Positions 18,440-30,140 of a stretch of DNA of 64,000 bases are shown here, in pieces; positions within the stretch are counted from its first letter, which is position 1; every line of letters starts with the position of its first letter. The notes under the pieces were generated by a model. It saw only the letters and a list, made by a program, of their open reading frames with translations. It made no database searches and had not been told where the DNA came from. The position numbers and the translations under genes were made by a program. Source of the stretch: Neocallimastix lanati (nom. inval.) (taxonomy: Eukaryota > Neocallimastigomycota > Neocallimastigomycetes > Neocallimastigales > Neocallimastigaceae); assembly GCA_016946835.1 (NCBI GenBank), contig JACVTC010000003.1:691001-755000 (forward strand). Reading direction: 5' to 3'.

Positions 18440-18983
18440 TTTATTTTTAAAAATAAATTTATAACTTTTTAATCCTAAACCATTCTATATATATATATAT
18501 ATATTTATTTTTTTATTTTATTTTATTTTTTTTTTTTTTTTTTAGTTTATTGTTTTTTAAAGTTTTTATTTTTTATCTTATTTGATTTAAATATTGATTT
18601 TGATTTTGATTTTGATTTTGATTTTGATTTTGATTTTGATTTGATTTTCTAGTTATGCTTTTATTTATTTTATCTTTATATAATTATTATTAAATAAATT
18701 CTGAACTTCAAATTTATTTCTAAATTTAATATACAAAAATAACAAAAATTAACAAAAATTAATTAATAAATTAATATAAAAAATAATAATAATAAATAAA
18801 AAAAATAACAATAAAAAAAAAAAAAAAAAAGCAAAATGAAATATTCGTAAATAAAATAATTTAAATTGATGAATAAATAAATAAAATATAATAAAATTAT
18901 AAATAAAACAAAATAAAAAATATATATATTTTTATATAAATTATTATAATAATCTATGGTATTTTTTTTAATATAAAACGATG

Positions 18984-19021
<38 letters not shown>

Positions 19022-19064
19022 ATAAAAAGAAAAAAAAGAAAAAAGCAATTTATATAATAAAAAA

Positions 19065-19107
<43 letters not shown>

Positions 19108-19257
19108 TTGTTTAAATTATTTAAACATTATTTATTATAATATAGATTATGAAGATAATATTCATGGCTAAATGATAATACTTTATACTGTATTTACTGT
19201 TTTGTTTTAATGCAATTAACATAGTACAATTGTGATTTAGAAATAAAAAAAAATTTG
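18440..19257. other. Convergent spacer between CCDC40 and the ankyrin gene
   Basis: Both flanking genes end here. It holds a hexanucleotide GATTTT array (about 18595-18645), T and A homopolymers (18531-18544, 18989-19019, 19073-19105) and no open frame. Both polyadenylation sites should fall in it. Confidence 0.6.
18595..18645. repeat. (GATTTT)n hexanucleotide array
   Basis: About eight tandem GATTTT units downstream of the CCDC40 stop codon, the last one truncated to GATTT. Confidence 0.92.
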
Positions 19258-21573
19258 CTATGAAGATTTTAATTTACTATTTATAAGTTTTTTTATATTG
19301 GAATTGTGATAATCTTTTCTTTTTATAACATCACTGATTTTAACACCATACATATCAGGAATTTCAATATTAATATCTTTAACTTGAAGCAATTTTTTTA
19401 TAATTTTATAGTTTCTTATATCTACCGCAATTCTTAAAGCTGTACGACCTCTATTATTTTGAAGATTAATTTTTAATTCCTTTAATTTTAGTAATGTTGT
19501 AATAATGTTCATATTTTGACATTGAATAGCTACCATTAATGGTGAGAATCCATCAGGATCTTGATAATTAATATCTATATCTTTTTTGCTTAATAGTAGC
19601 TTTAAAATTTCATAACCTTTATATTGAATAGATGTAAAAATCACTGGTCTTCCATCTGGGCCTGGGATATTAATATCAATATCTTTTCGTTGTAATAATT
19701 TTTTCGTAAAATATGGATTGTTATCCTCAATAATTTGTCTCAAAACAGTTTTACCATTTTTATTTTTATTATTGATTAATAATCTGTCTTGTTCTAATAA
19801 TAAATCAACAATTTTTACTTTTCCTTTAATCATTGCAATAATAAGTGCACAATTTCCATAACGGTCATACGCATTTATATCAACTTTTTCATTTGTTAAG
19901 AAAAACTTCGAAATATTAAAATATTTATCTACAAAACTAACAGTAAGAATACACGGAGTAAGCTTATTATTATTTCTAGTGTTTATATTAACACTTGGAT
20001 ATTTTATAAATTTTTCTATGAAATCTTTATTATATGATTTAACAGCATAAAAAAAGGCACTATTTCCATTCTTATCTTTTAAATTAACTCTAATATCTGG
20101 ATGTTCTAATAAAATATCTAGCATTTCAGAGTTTTCTTGTAATACAGCATGTATTAATGGAGATGAACCATTTTTATCTTTATCATTTATATCATATTCT
20201 TTTGTTGCTATTAATAATTTTGCAATATGGGTATATCCTTTTTTGATAGCTAATAATACTGGATTAAGGCCTTCTCCATTCATTAAATCAAAATATGTAA
20301 CATTTCTAAATAAACTTTTTACAGTTTCTATTTCATTATCATTTACAGCATCATAAAACTTCATAGCCTGTACCAATCTTTTATCTTTTTCTAAAATACT
20401 TTTAATATCATTCTTTTTATGAATAATAGCATATTGTAATGCATTAGTTAATATACTTATGAATATACGATATTCTTTGACGACTATAGTATTAGTATAC
20501 TTTATACTAGTTAAATAATATAAATCTTCATAGTTTCTTTTAACTCTATTTGGACTTCTACTATATTTTATAAGATTGACTATACATTTTGTTCTAGCAT
20601 TATTATTTAAATAATTATAAAATATTGAATCCTCTATTAAAGCTTGTTCTGTTAATGCTTCAGAATCTTTTTTTAGTATTTTTTCAAAATAATAATTAAT
20701 ATTCTTTATACATATCCACCGTATTAACGATATAATTTCAGCATTTTCGATAATTATATTTGGATATTGTAACAATTTCATTAATATTACTAAATTAAAT
20801 TCTGATATTTTTACAGCTGCCCAATCTTTATTTACAACATAATGCTTATATTTTTGTATCAAAGTAAAATCTTTATTATATTTAACTAAGTATTTTATAT
20901 TATATAAAAAATCAAATATCTTTACCTGAAGATCATTAAAAGAAGTGAAATTATATATATGCCTATTACTTATTTTATATGGATTTGTTTCGAAGATTTT
21001 ATATTTTTTTCCTTCAGGTGGTGGTGACAGACTTCTTCCTGACTTAATATTTCCTTTTCCATTAATATGTTCTTTTTTGGTATCTATTTTTGATTGACTT
21101 TTACTATTATTTTTTTGAGAAATAATCTCTTCGTTACTATTTTTAACTAAATTTAAATCATTATTTGAATTTTCATTACTTCGTCTTATTGATTCTAATG
21201 ACATATTATTTTCGTTTTTGTTTATATCTTTATTTGAATTAATTTTTGTATTGTATGTATAGCCATTAATTGGAATATTTTCTTTTTTATTACTTGATAT
21301 ACTTGGTCTCTTTTTCATTATGTTATTAATTAATGTACCATCTATTTCATCTTTTCCAACTTTTTTATTCAGAGTATTATTCGTTTCATTATATTCTACA
21401 TTATTTCCTTCACAATTTGTCACATATTTATTAATATTTTTACTATCATTTATTGAAACTTGACTATTAATATTTGAATGACTAATAGTCAAATTAGTGT
21501 TTGTTTTTTCTATATCTATTTTATTTTGATTGGTATCTATAATGTTTTTAGTATTATCAAGAACGAAGCTCAT
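19258..21573 (-). CDS. Ankyrin-repeat protein, 771 aa, intronless
   Basis: A single open frame starts MSFVLDNTKNIIDTNQNK and ends LINSKLKSS. Residues 1 to about 190 are Asn/Ser/Lys-rich and probably disordered, closing with SGRSLSPPPEGKKYKIFETN. Residues about 200-395 form a non-repetitive, Ile/Tyr/Lys-rich domain (NDLQVKIFDFLYNIKYLV, LVILMKLLQYPNIIIENAEI). Residues about 400-765 hold about ten ankyrin units of 34-36 residues, with readable pieces such as DKNGSSPLIHAVLQENSEML, DPDGFSPLMVAIQCQNMNII and NRGRTALRIAVDIRNYKI; the usual TPLH position is often SPL or TAL. Ankyrin repeats are protein-binding scaffolds, so no specific partner or reaction can be named. Large families of such proteins are common in AT-rich early-diverging fungi and amoebae. 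The lack of introns contrasts with nearly all neighbours. Confidence 0.9.
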   Translation of the reverse strand: MSFVLDNTKNIIDTNQNKIDIEKTNTNLTISHSNINSQVSINDSKNINKYVTNCEGNNVEYNETNNTLNKKVGKDEIDGTLINNIMKKRPSISSNKKENIPINGYTYNTKINSNKDINKNENNMSLESIRRSNENSNNDLNLVKNSNEEIISQKNNSKSQSKIDTKKEHINGKGNIKSGRSLSPPPEGKKYKIFETNPYKISNRHIYNFTSFNDLQVKIFDFLYNIKYLVKYNKDFTLIQKYKHYVVNKDWAAVKISEFNLVILMKLLQYPNIIIENAEIISLIRWICIKNINYYFEKILKKDSEALTEQALIEDSIFYNYLNNNARTKCIVNLIKYSRSPNRVKRNYEDLYYLTSIKYTNTIVVKEYRIFISILTNALQYAIIHKKNDIKSILEKDKRLVQAMKFYDAVNDNEIETVKSLFRNVTYFDLMNGEGLNPVLLAIKKGYTHIAKLLIATKEYDINDKDKNGSSPLIHAVLQENSEMLDILLEHPDIRVNLKDKNGNSAFFYAVKSYNKDFIEKFIKYPSVNINTRNNNKLTPCILTVSFVDKYFNISKFFLTNEKVDINAYDRYGNCALIIAMIKGKVKIVDLLLEQDRLLINNKNKNGKTVLRQIIEDNNPYFTKKLLQRKDIDINIPGPDGRPVIFTSIQYKGYEILKLLLSKKDIDINYQDPDGFSPLMVAIQCQNMNIITTLLKLKELKINLQNNRGRTALRIAVDIRNYKIIKKLLQVKDINIEIPDMYGVKISDVIKRKDYHNSNIKKLINSKLKSS

Positions 21574-23180
21574 ATTAAAAAAATAAAAATTATATTAATA
21601 GATAGTTGATATATATTTTTGGATAAATAATATGTATTATTATTTATTATTATTATTTTTTTTTTAAATATGTTTCATTAAAAGTAATAATAATAACAAT
21701 ATTTATTATAAATATTTTATTGATATATAAAAAAAAAAAGAAGGTATAATAAAATTTTTCTTTTTAATTTTCTTTATATACTATAAATTTATGTTTCGTT
21801 CTTCATTTCATTTATTAACATTATTTCAGATTACAACATATTCTAATACCATTACTTCTTATAATTATTAATCATATACAGATACTATTTCTTCTATTTT
21901 ATATTATCAATTATAAAAAAATATATATAAATATTTATAACTTTACAAATAGAAAATACCTTCGAATAAAAAAATATATAGAAATTTTTAAAATCTATAA
22001 AATATTATTAAAGTAAATTAATAATAATATTAAATTTAAAATATTATTTTAATATTTATAATTATAAAAAAACTATTTATTAAAGTTTTTAAATAATTTT
22101 ATTTTTTTTATTTTATATAAATAAATAATATAAAGATATTTTCAATAATTCTTTCCTTTTGATATTACTTTATACATAAAAACTAAAGGAAAATTAAATT
22201 TAATAATAAATATTTTAATTTATATATATATGCAATTCAAACTTCCTTTATTGTGTAAAAAAAAATATTGGATTATAATTTATAACTACAAATAAGAAAA
22301 AATATAATTTAACATATTTAACTTTTATTTACAAAATTCATTCCTAAATAAATAATAAATTATAAGATTTTTTTTTTTTATATATTTATAAATATATATT
22401 ATTTAAACTAGTTTTTATATAAATTTTTATCATATAAACTTAAAATTTATTATAAAACTTATTTTAATTTAAAATCTATGAAAATTTTAATAGTAAAATA
22501 AAATAATATTGAATAAAATTATTATTATAGATTAATTTTATTAATTTTATTATTAAATTTATATTTTTGAATGATATTTTTTTATGTAAATTTGTGCTAT
22601 TTTTGAAATTAAATTTATCAATTAAAATTCAAATTATATTACTATTACTTCTTTTTCTATTTTAATTCTTTTTTATTCATAGTTTAATGAAGTAATAAGC
22701 TTTTATCATTTCTTATCACATTATTTATTTAGTTATCTGTTTACTTTTATTACATTATTTATTTAATTATGAATCAATAGAATAATTAAAACATTTGACA
22801 ATATTATGATACCTAATTATTCTTTTTTTTTATTAATAGTATTAGAATTATTTTAAATAAAAAAAAAAAAAAAAGTAATCACTTTTATCAATTACAATTT
22901 CTTTTATTTTTTATTATATTTATATATATATATATATATATATACATTTTTTTTTTTTTTTTTTTTTGATTATATATGAACCATTCAGAATAAATTTAAT
23001 TATATAGTATAATATTAAAACATAGTAAAGATATTACTTTTACATATTAATTTAAACAAATATTTCTTTTTTGTTTTCTCCGTTTTCTTATTAATTATTT
23101 ATATATTTATATAATTATATAAATATTTTTAATAGATTAAAAGATTATTTTTTATACTATTCAAATTTATATTAAAAAGT
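21574..23180. other. AT-rich spacer between ankyrin gene and NPHP1, no gene seen
   Basis: Upstream of the ankyrin start and downstream of NPHP1, both on minus. It contains short A/T homopolymers and TA runs (22921-22944). No convincing coding or RNA gene was seen. Confidence 0.5.
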
Positions 23181-23377
23181 TTATGTTGCTTTTTCATTTA
23201 AACTTTCAGCATAATTTAAATAATCAAAAGTTAATTCTTCTATGTCGAATGGTTTATAGCCAAATTCACCCATTTCATTTAATAAACATGCAATTGGACC
23301 CTTTTGTTGTATTAAATTTATTCCAGAACTTAATATATCCTATATTTTTTAATTTTATTTTTATGATAAATTTATTC

Positions 23378-23408
<31 letters not shown>

Positions 23409-24694
23409 CATTTTAGAATAAATATTTCAATAAAATTTTATTTTATTTTATTTTTTATTAATATTTATTTAAATATATATATGTGTGTGATAATTTTAAA
23501 TTTACAATATTTTCTATATCCAATAAACTAATCAGTGGCCAAACAGTTAAAACACAATCCTTAAAATATTGAATTAATATTGAAAATTGTTTCTAACATT
23601 AAAAATTTAAGAGTATATGTTATTATATATAATAAGTTATTAAAATAAAATAATTTTAATTTTGGATAAATTTTATGGTTCACTTTATTATATTTTAATA
23701 ATAATCTTTTCACCAACAATTATAAAAAATTTATATCGTATTAACCTTTTCAGATCGTTTTAATGATTTGAATTTATAATCCCATACTAATGCTAAATAA
23801 CGCAATAATTCTGGATATTCTCCTATTTTAGGCATAATTGCGAGAACCGGATTAAATTTTGGTTCTAAGATACTTTTATTTGGCATATTATGTAATATTT
23901 GTGCTAAATAACTTCTATAAATTGATAATATTGGAACAATTGAAATAAACGATATAATATTTACAGGTAAAGTACTATTTTTAAATAGATTTATTCAAAA
24001 AAAAAAAAAGGTTAATATTAAATTTTGTAATGCAAATTAAAGTATTATTTCTAATATTTAGTTACTTTATTTGACTTAACATAGATTTTCCAAGTTTCCA
24101 AACACGAATATTTAATCGAGGATTTTTATCAGTTCCAAGTAAAGACTGAAATATACCTATTTAAATTATTTATAGAATATAATCATAATATAAATATATT
24201 AAATAATTAAATTAAATTTTAATTAACAATATTAATTATTATATTAACCTTTTTTTGAAACATTTGAAATTTGCTTTTGTTCTTCAAATGGCATTCCTGA
24301 ATTTAACTTAATTTCATAAGTTCTATTTTCAATAGGACCACCATCTGGTGTAAATAATGGAAATAAACCCCATCCACAACATATATCTAAATATGCATTA
24401 GTTTAAGTATTCTTAAATATTTTATATTTTATATTTTATATTTTTTTATACATATATATGTTATTCTAAATAATTTACCTGCTACATTACTCGATTTTTT
24501 AAATGATATGTTTTCTAAACTGCCTTTTGTTTTTGTTTCATCTTTTTCATCTTTTACTGACACAGCTACACATAATTCAAACAATATATACATATTATAA
24601 TCACTATTATTTGATCTAACAAAGCATGTATTTTCATCATCTCCTGGAAATAAAAGAGAAGAAGACTAATTTATAAAATTTAATTTATATAATA

Positions 24695-24791
<97 letters not shown>

Positions 24792-25089
24792 GTAAACTTT
24801 TTGTAAATTTCAAATGAAAATAATACATAAATATAATTATATATATACATGTAACATACTTTTGCTGAAAATTTCCAATTTGTACTTGAGTCTTGAGAAG
24901 GTGTAGCTATAATATTATGGATATTACTACATATCATGGAATTTCTAAATAAAGCCATCTTAACATAATAATTATGAATATCAAATTCAGGAAGTACTTG
25001 TGGAATATTTTTAGCTGATATTAAACTAAATGCTGATGTACATTGAGATATTATAGGTAATAACTTTTTCATTTATTATTAAGATCCCC

Positions 25090-25136
<47 letters not shown>

Positions 25137-26227
25137 AAACATTGTTTATTATTATAAGATAAAATGAAAATATAATATTACAGTTTGAGTATTAGGATCC
25201 AAATATAAATCTTGAAAACTAATTCCAGTTTTATCTAACGTAGGCATAAATACTTCATTCATTGAACCTTTTCCTATTTATTTTACCAATGAAATTGGAT
25301 TAAATAAATATAAAAAATTTTTTTTAAAATATATATATATAATTTATATTATTTAAATATAATAATAAAAGAAACCTTCATTTCTTAATTGTGATAAATA
25401 TGATAAAGACATTTCACTTTTATTTCCCTCCAATATACTTTTAATCGATTGTTCTGTTTTTTTGCTTGACTTTAATTGAATACTTTTTTTTAATAATTCA
25501 GGATCAATGATAAATTGATTTGATTCTACCATAACTTTTGTTAATTCTAAGAATTTTATAATTAAATGAGAAAAAAAAAAAAAAGTAATGAATTCCTATT
25601 ATAACTATAAAACGAAATAAATGTAATTTTTAAAAAAGTATTCTACAGTATTAAATATTATAATACTACCTTTTTCTAAATCAATATCTTCAACAAATTG
25701 GACATATGTTCTTGGTAAATATCCACACACATTTTCATCCTTAACTGATTTTACATACCTATTTTTATTTATAAAATAATTTTAAATAATAATATTGTTA
25801 TTAAACAATTGTAATCTGATTTAATTAATACATATATTTTTTTTAATTATATCTATAATCTTAATGGTTAACATCTTTATTTTCTTTAATAATATTTCTA
25901 TCATTAATACTTTTTATTTATAATTTTTTAATAATAAATTTTTTTAATTGTTGTTGTTTTGTATTTTCATTAATATTATTAATAATATCACTGTGAAATT
26001 GATACATAATAATATATCACTATAATTTAAATAATTCATTATAAAAGAATTTTTTTAATTTGAAATTATATATACCACCAATCTGGTGTATCGCACTGTA
26101 TAAAAATAAATTCATCTCCTTGATTACATGATATCTCATCATCTGTCGAGCCAACATAATCATATAATGCAACAAGTTTCTATGTATATTTTAAAATGGA
26201 AATTCAATAAAAAGAATATAATTTATT

Positions 26228-26291
<64 letters not shown>

Positions 26292-26675
26292 AAGATAAAT
26301 GTTATAATTTTATTAGTAAATTTTACTTTATTTTTGAAAGAACTCATAAGTTTTTCATCCATTATATTCATATTAGAACCCTCAATATAATCTTCTTCTT
26401 CTTCTTCATCTTCAGAACTATAATTACTTTCAGATGAACTTTCTGTATGGGTATGACTTGCTATTTTATCCATTTATCCATTTATATTAAAAATATTAAA
26501 TAATTAGTTACAAAAAAAAAAAAAAAAACATAAAAATAAAAATTAAATAAAATAAAAATAAAATAAATATGTTATCAAACAATATTTTAAAATATAGTTT
26601 ACAAGTTGAATAAGATTCAGAATATCCAGAATATTCAGAATTTTTATCCTCTGTATAGGATGGTTCTCTTAACAT
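23181..26675 (-). CDS. NPHP1: Nephrocystin-1 (NPHP1) orthologue
   Basis: NPHP1 is a scaffold of the ciliary transition zone that works with NPHP4 in gating entry to the cilium. Exon 1 is 26675-26603 (MLREPSYTEDKNSEYSGYSE) and joins in phase to exon 2 starting at 26460, giving an acidic Ser/Glu stretch (SSEDEEEEEDYIEG) like the Glu-rich region flanking the animal SH3 domain. The SH3 domain follows: KLVALYDYVGSTDDEIS, GDEFIFIQCDTPDWW, then VCGYLPRTYVQFVE. Later exons carry ISFQDLYLDP, LISAKNIPQVLPEFDIHNYY, TNWKFSAK, CFVRSNNSDYNMYILFELC, VAGWGLFPLFTPDGGPI, RNYEIKL-like text (RTYEIKLNSGMPFEEQ) and, near the end, PFDIEELTFDYLNYAESL before TAA at 23181. This order matches the C-terminal nephrocystin homology region. 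One intron holds a ~55-base A tract (26236-26290), another an (ATT)n array. Exon edges are approximate. Confidence 0.9.
24697..24791. repeat. (ATT)n array in an NPHP1 intron
   Basis: About 31 tandem ATT units between two NPHP1 exons; the open poly-Ile frame on minus is an artefact. Confidence 0.95.
26236..26290. repeat. Long A homopolymer in an NPHP1 intron
   Basis: About 55 consecutive A on plus, hence a T tract within the intron on the transcribed strand. Length may be inexact because such runs are error-prone in sequencing. Confidence 0.9.
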
Positions 26676-27013
26676 TTTAAATTTTTATAAAATAATTGGG
26701 AATATTTTATATAATTATTATTTATTTTACTTATTGATAATATTCTAAAAAATATTTAATAATATTCTTTTTATAATATATACTGTTTTCATAAATAAAA
26801 ATAAATAAAAAATAAAATAGAATAAAAATAATACAATTTTAGAATTCTAACTACCACCTATTTAATTAAAATATTTTATTTATTGGTTGGTCATTTAAAA
26901 AATATTAAAAGCGTTTTACAAGATATAATTAAAAAAAATAATAATAAAAAAATAAATATTTTCTGAGTTTAAATAATAATTATAATTTATGAAAAAAATT
27001 TTTATAATTTTAG

Positions 27014-27047
<34 letters not shown>

Positions 27048-27514
27048 TTTTTTCTTGTGAAACAATATATTATTAACAAAAAAAAAAGGTAAACTTTTGA
27101 TTATTTTTTTACTTTATATATAAAAAAATAACTATAATTTAATACATACAAAATATTGAAATATATTAATAATTATTTATTTTATATGCATTTATTTATT
27201 TATTTATTTTCATTTTATTATAATTAAATTATAAATAAATATATAACATTTTTTTATATTTTTCTTTAATGAATATGATATTAAAAAAAAAAAAATAAAA
27301 ATAAAAATACATATATTATATACATATAACATGAAAAGATATTGTTTTATTTTTTTAATTTCTATTTCTAAATTATAATAAATTTTTAAATTCTTTATTT
27401 TTACATTTATAATTATACATATATATATATTTATAATTATTATAGAATAAAACTTTTTCATTTTCTTTGCTTTTTTTTTTTTTTTTTTACTTTTCTTATT
27501 ACTTTTATTCAATT
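26676..27514. other. Spacer between NPHP1 and TMEM128, no gene seen
   Basis: AT-rich upstream region of NPHP1 and 3' flank of TMEM128, both on minus. It has a TA run followed by a T tract (27014-27052) and a further T tract (27472-27488). Open frames here are low complexity. Confidence 0.5.
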
Positions 27515-28394
27515 TTAAATTAAAGCGACAAGAGATATACCACCAAGACAACAAATTAAAATAATTATAAAGCTGATAAAACCATAAACAGGCCAAAAAG
27601 CAATTGAAGAGCTTATATATGATACAACAATACAAACTGACGTAATTTGGATTGGTCTTTTAATAGTATGTTGCCAATCATTATAATCAATTTTGACCTT
27701 CTTCACTTTTGGTAAATAAAATGTAATATATAAAATACATCCTACAAAGAAAATAAAACTAGCATAAGCAATATATAAAAATGTCCTATAAATAATAAAT
27801 TAATATAATATATATTAGATTTATGAAATTTTAGTTTAAATTGTTCAATAAATTATATTATATAATTGACATTTATTATTTCAAATTTCATGTATTAAAC
27901 AATAAATTAATGTATAATACATTGTTATAAATATATCCTAAATAATAATAATTAATTAATTTATTATAATTTAATATTAAAATTAAATTAAATTATTTCT
28001 AAAATTATTTATTTTTTTTCATTCATCAATATTTTTAATTAATAATAATAAAAAAAAAAAAAAATAAAGGCCGAGTATAACGAAAGAAAGAAGAATATTA
28101 TAATGAACAAAAATAATTACTTATTTAATTTGTTTTCTTTGTCATTTATTAATAATTTTCCAAAGTCAGTGAAAAATAAAAGAATTACACTTAATGCAAT
28201 CCATACTAAAAATATTAAAAATTAACAATAAAATAATTTTAATAAGTATTTAATTAATAGAAATCTTTAAATTTTTTAATTATTTTCATCTTACAAATTT
28301 TTTTAAAACTTAATTTTGTAGTGCTTGACTTTTTATTCTTATCGTCATCATCACTTAATCTTGTATATGAATTTCCTTTATATTTTTTGGCCAT
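27515..28394 (-). CDS. TMEM128: TMEM128-like four-helix membrane protein
   Basis: Three exons join in phase: 28394 to about 28300 (MAKKYKGNSYTRLSDDDDKN), about 28209-28125 (ILWIALSVILLFFTDFGKLL) and about 27785-27515, which includes TFLYIAYASFIFFVGCILYI and ends GGISLVALI. Four hydrophobic helices are evident: one in exon 2, then YIAYASFIFF.., IQITSVCIVVSYISSS and FWPVYGFISFIIILICC. The pattern, including the W-DFGK-like first helix, the pair of polar loops and the A-W-V/F helix followed by FMG/LGG, follows animal TMEM128, a small ER-type membrane protein of unknown biochemical role. The short acidic/basic cytosolic N-terminus is also typical in size. Length is about 150 residues. Identification rests on recalled family pattern rather than a motif with known function. 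Confidence 0.72.
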
Positions 28395-28491
28395 TATTTT
28401 CTACTTATAAAGTTATTACTTTTAATAATAATAATAATATTGAAATTTAAATATAATAGAAATTTTATATTTAAAATCTCATGAAATTTTG

Positions 28492-28524
<33 letters not shown>

Positions 28525-29676
28525 GAATAAAGCATTAAAATTTTAACAATTTATTGAAAAAAGTAAAAATATTTATTTACCTTTAATCTATTTTATATTA
28601 TTTAGTTTATTTTTATTATATATTTTAATTTCAATATTATTTAATATGAAATATTATTAATATTTTAATTCTTTTTTAAAGGTTTTTTTTATTTAAAAAC
28701 TAAATAAAAAATTAAAATAAATTTATATAAATATAAAATATGCAAAAATTTAATCTTTTCTGTAATATTCTTCAATATTCCTTAAAATTATTTATTATTA
28801 TTATTCATTATTTATTTATTTTTATTTATTTATATAATTGTTTATTCAATTAATTATTTAATATATATAATAAAATTTCAAAAAACAATATATAAAAATT
28901 TAATAAAAAAAATATTGTTGAAGTCATTCATAAAAAAAATAACAAAAAAATGTTTTGCTGTAAAATTTATCATATAATCATAATAAAATATATACATTTT
29001 TTTGCATAACTATAATAAATATACTTTGTTATTTAAATATTTTATTATTAGAAGAAATTAATATGAAATGATAATGTATTCATATAGTAAAAAAATGGAA
29101 AACACCTATATTAATTGTCATTATAATTTTTATTTAAAATTATAAAGAATAATATTACTTAATATTTAAATATATATAATAACCTACTTAATAACCAAAC
29201 CATTTATTCTCTCTGAAATATAAATATTGATATATTTCAAGAATAGTAGGATAATACATTTATAAATATAAATTGTATTAGATAACCAATCAAAAAATAA
29301 ATCATTATAAATTATTTAATATATATATAACATATAATATATATTTTAATAAATATTTATTAGTAATATATTCATTTTTTCATTATTTAAAAATTAAAAT
29401 AAAAAAAAGTAATATTATATATATATTTTTAATAATCTACTAGATTATAATATATATACCTTAAATTGTAAGAATTATTAATTTAATAAAAATTCAATTG
29501 TATATAAATTTTCATATATCTTTGAATAAACAATGAAGTTTTGAAATATTAAAATTTAAATAATTATATTTTTTAAGAAATGGAATCAAAAAATATAAAA
29601 AGTAGAAGTAAGAAATGTCATTAAAAGAACTAATTATGTTTAATTTTATATAAATAAAGTAAAGTAAAAAATTCAA

Positions 29677-29733
<57 letters not shown>

Positions 29734-30140
29734 ATGAATATAACAAACTCTAATAAAATTGCATAAAGTTTAAGTTCTAAAGGGAAATTTAAAGAATTAT
29801 TACAGTTTTAATATTTTCAAATATAAAAATATATTAATCATATTTTAATTGTTCCTTTAAAAACAATCTATATTTATTATATTTAATTTTAAAATTATAA
29901 ATTCTTCATTATAGAACTTATAATCAACAAAATAATTATAGTAATAAATTTTTTCATTTGTATATAATATACGAAGTTTTAGTTATAAGAATATAAATTT
30001 AATTTCAAATTATATTTTTTTAAAAAAAATGTAATTTCAAAAAAAAAAAAAAAAATATTAAAACTCATAAAAATCGTTAATTAATTTTTAATTAATTCAA
30101 ATTTAAATTATTTGATTAGATATATATTTATTTAAATAAG
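28395..30140. promoter_or_regulatory. Divergent spacer between TMEM128 and the U1A/U2B'' gene
   Basis: A 1.75-kb AT-rich spacer with A tracts (28500-28524 and about 29680-29732). Both promoters should lie here. No open frame of gene-like composition and no RNA gene was recognised. Confidence 0.4.

Noticed and set aside
23183-23383. Plus-strand 66-codon frame
   Set aside because: It overlaps the last NPHP1 exon on minus, which has clear family similarity.
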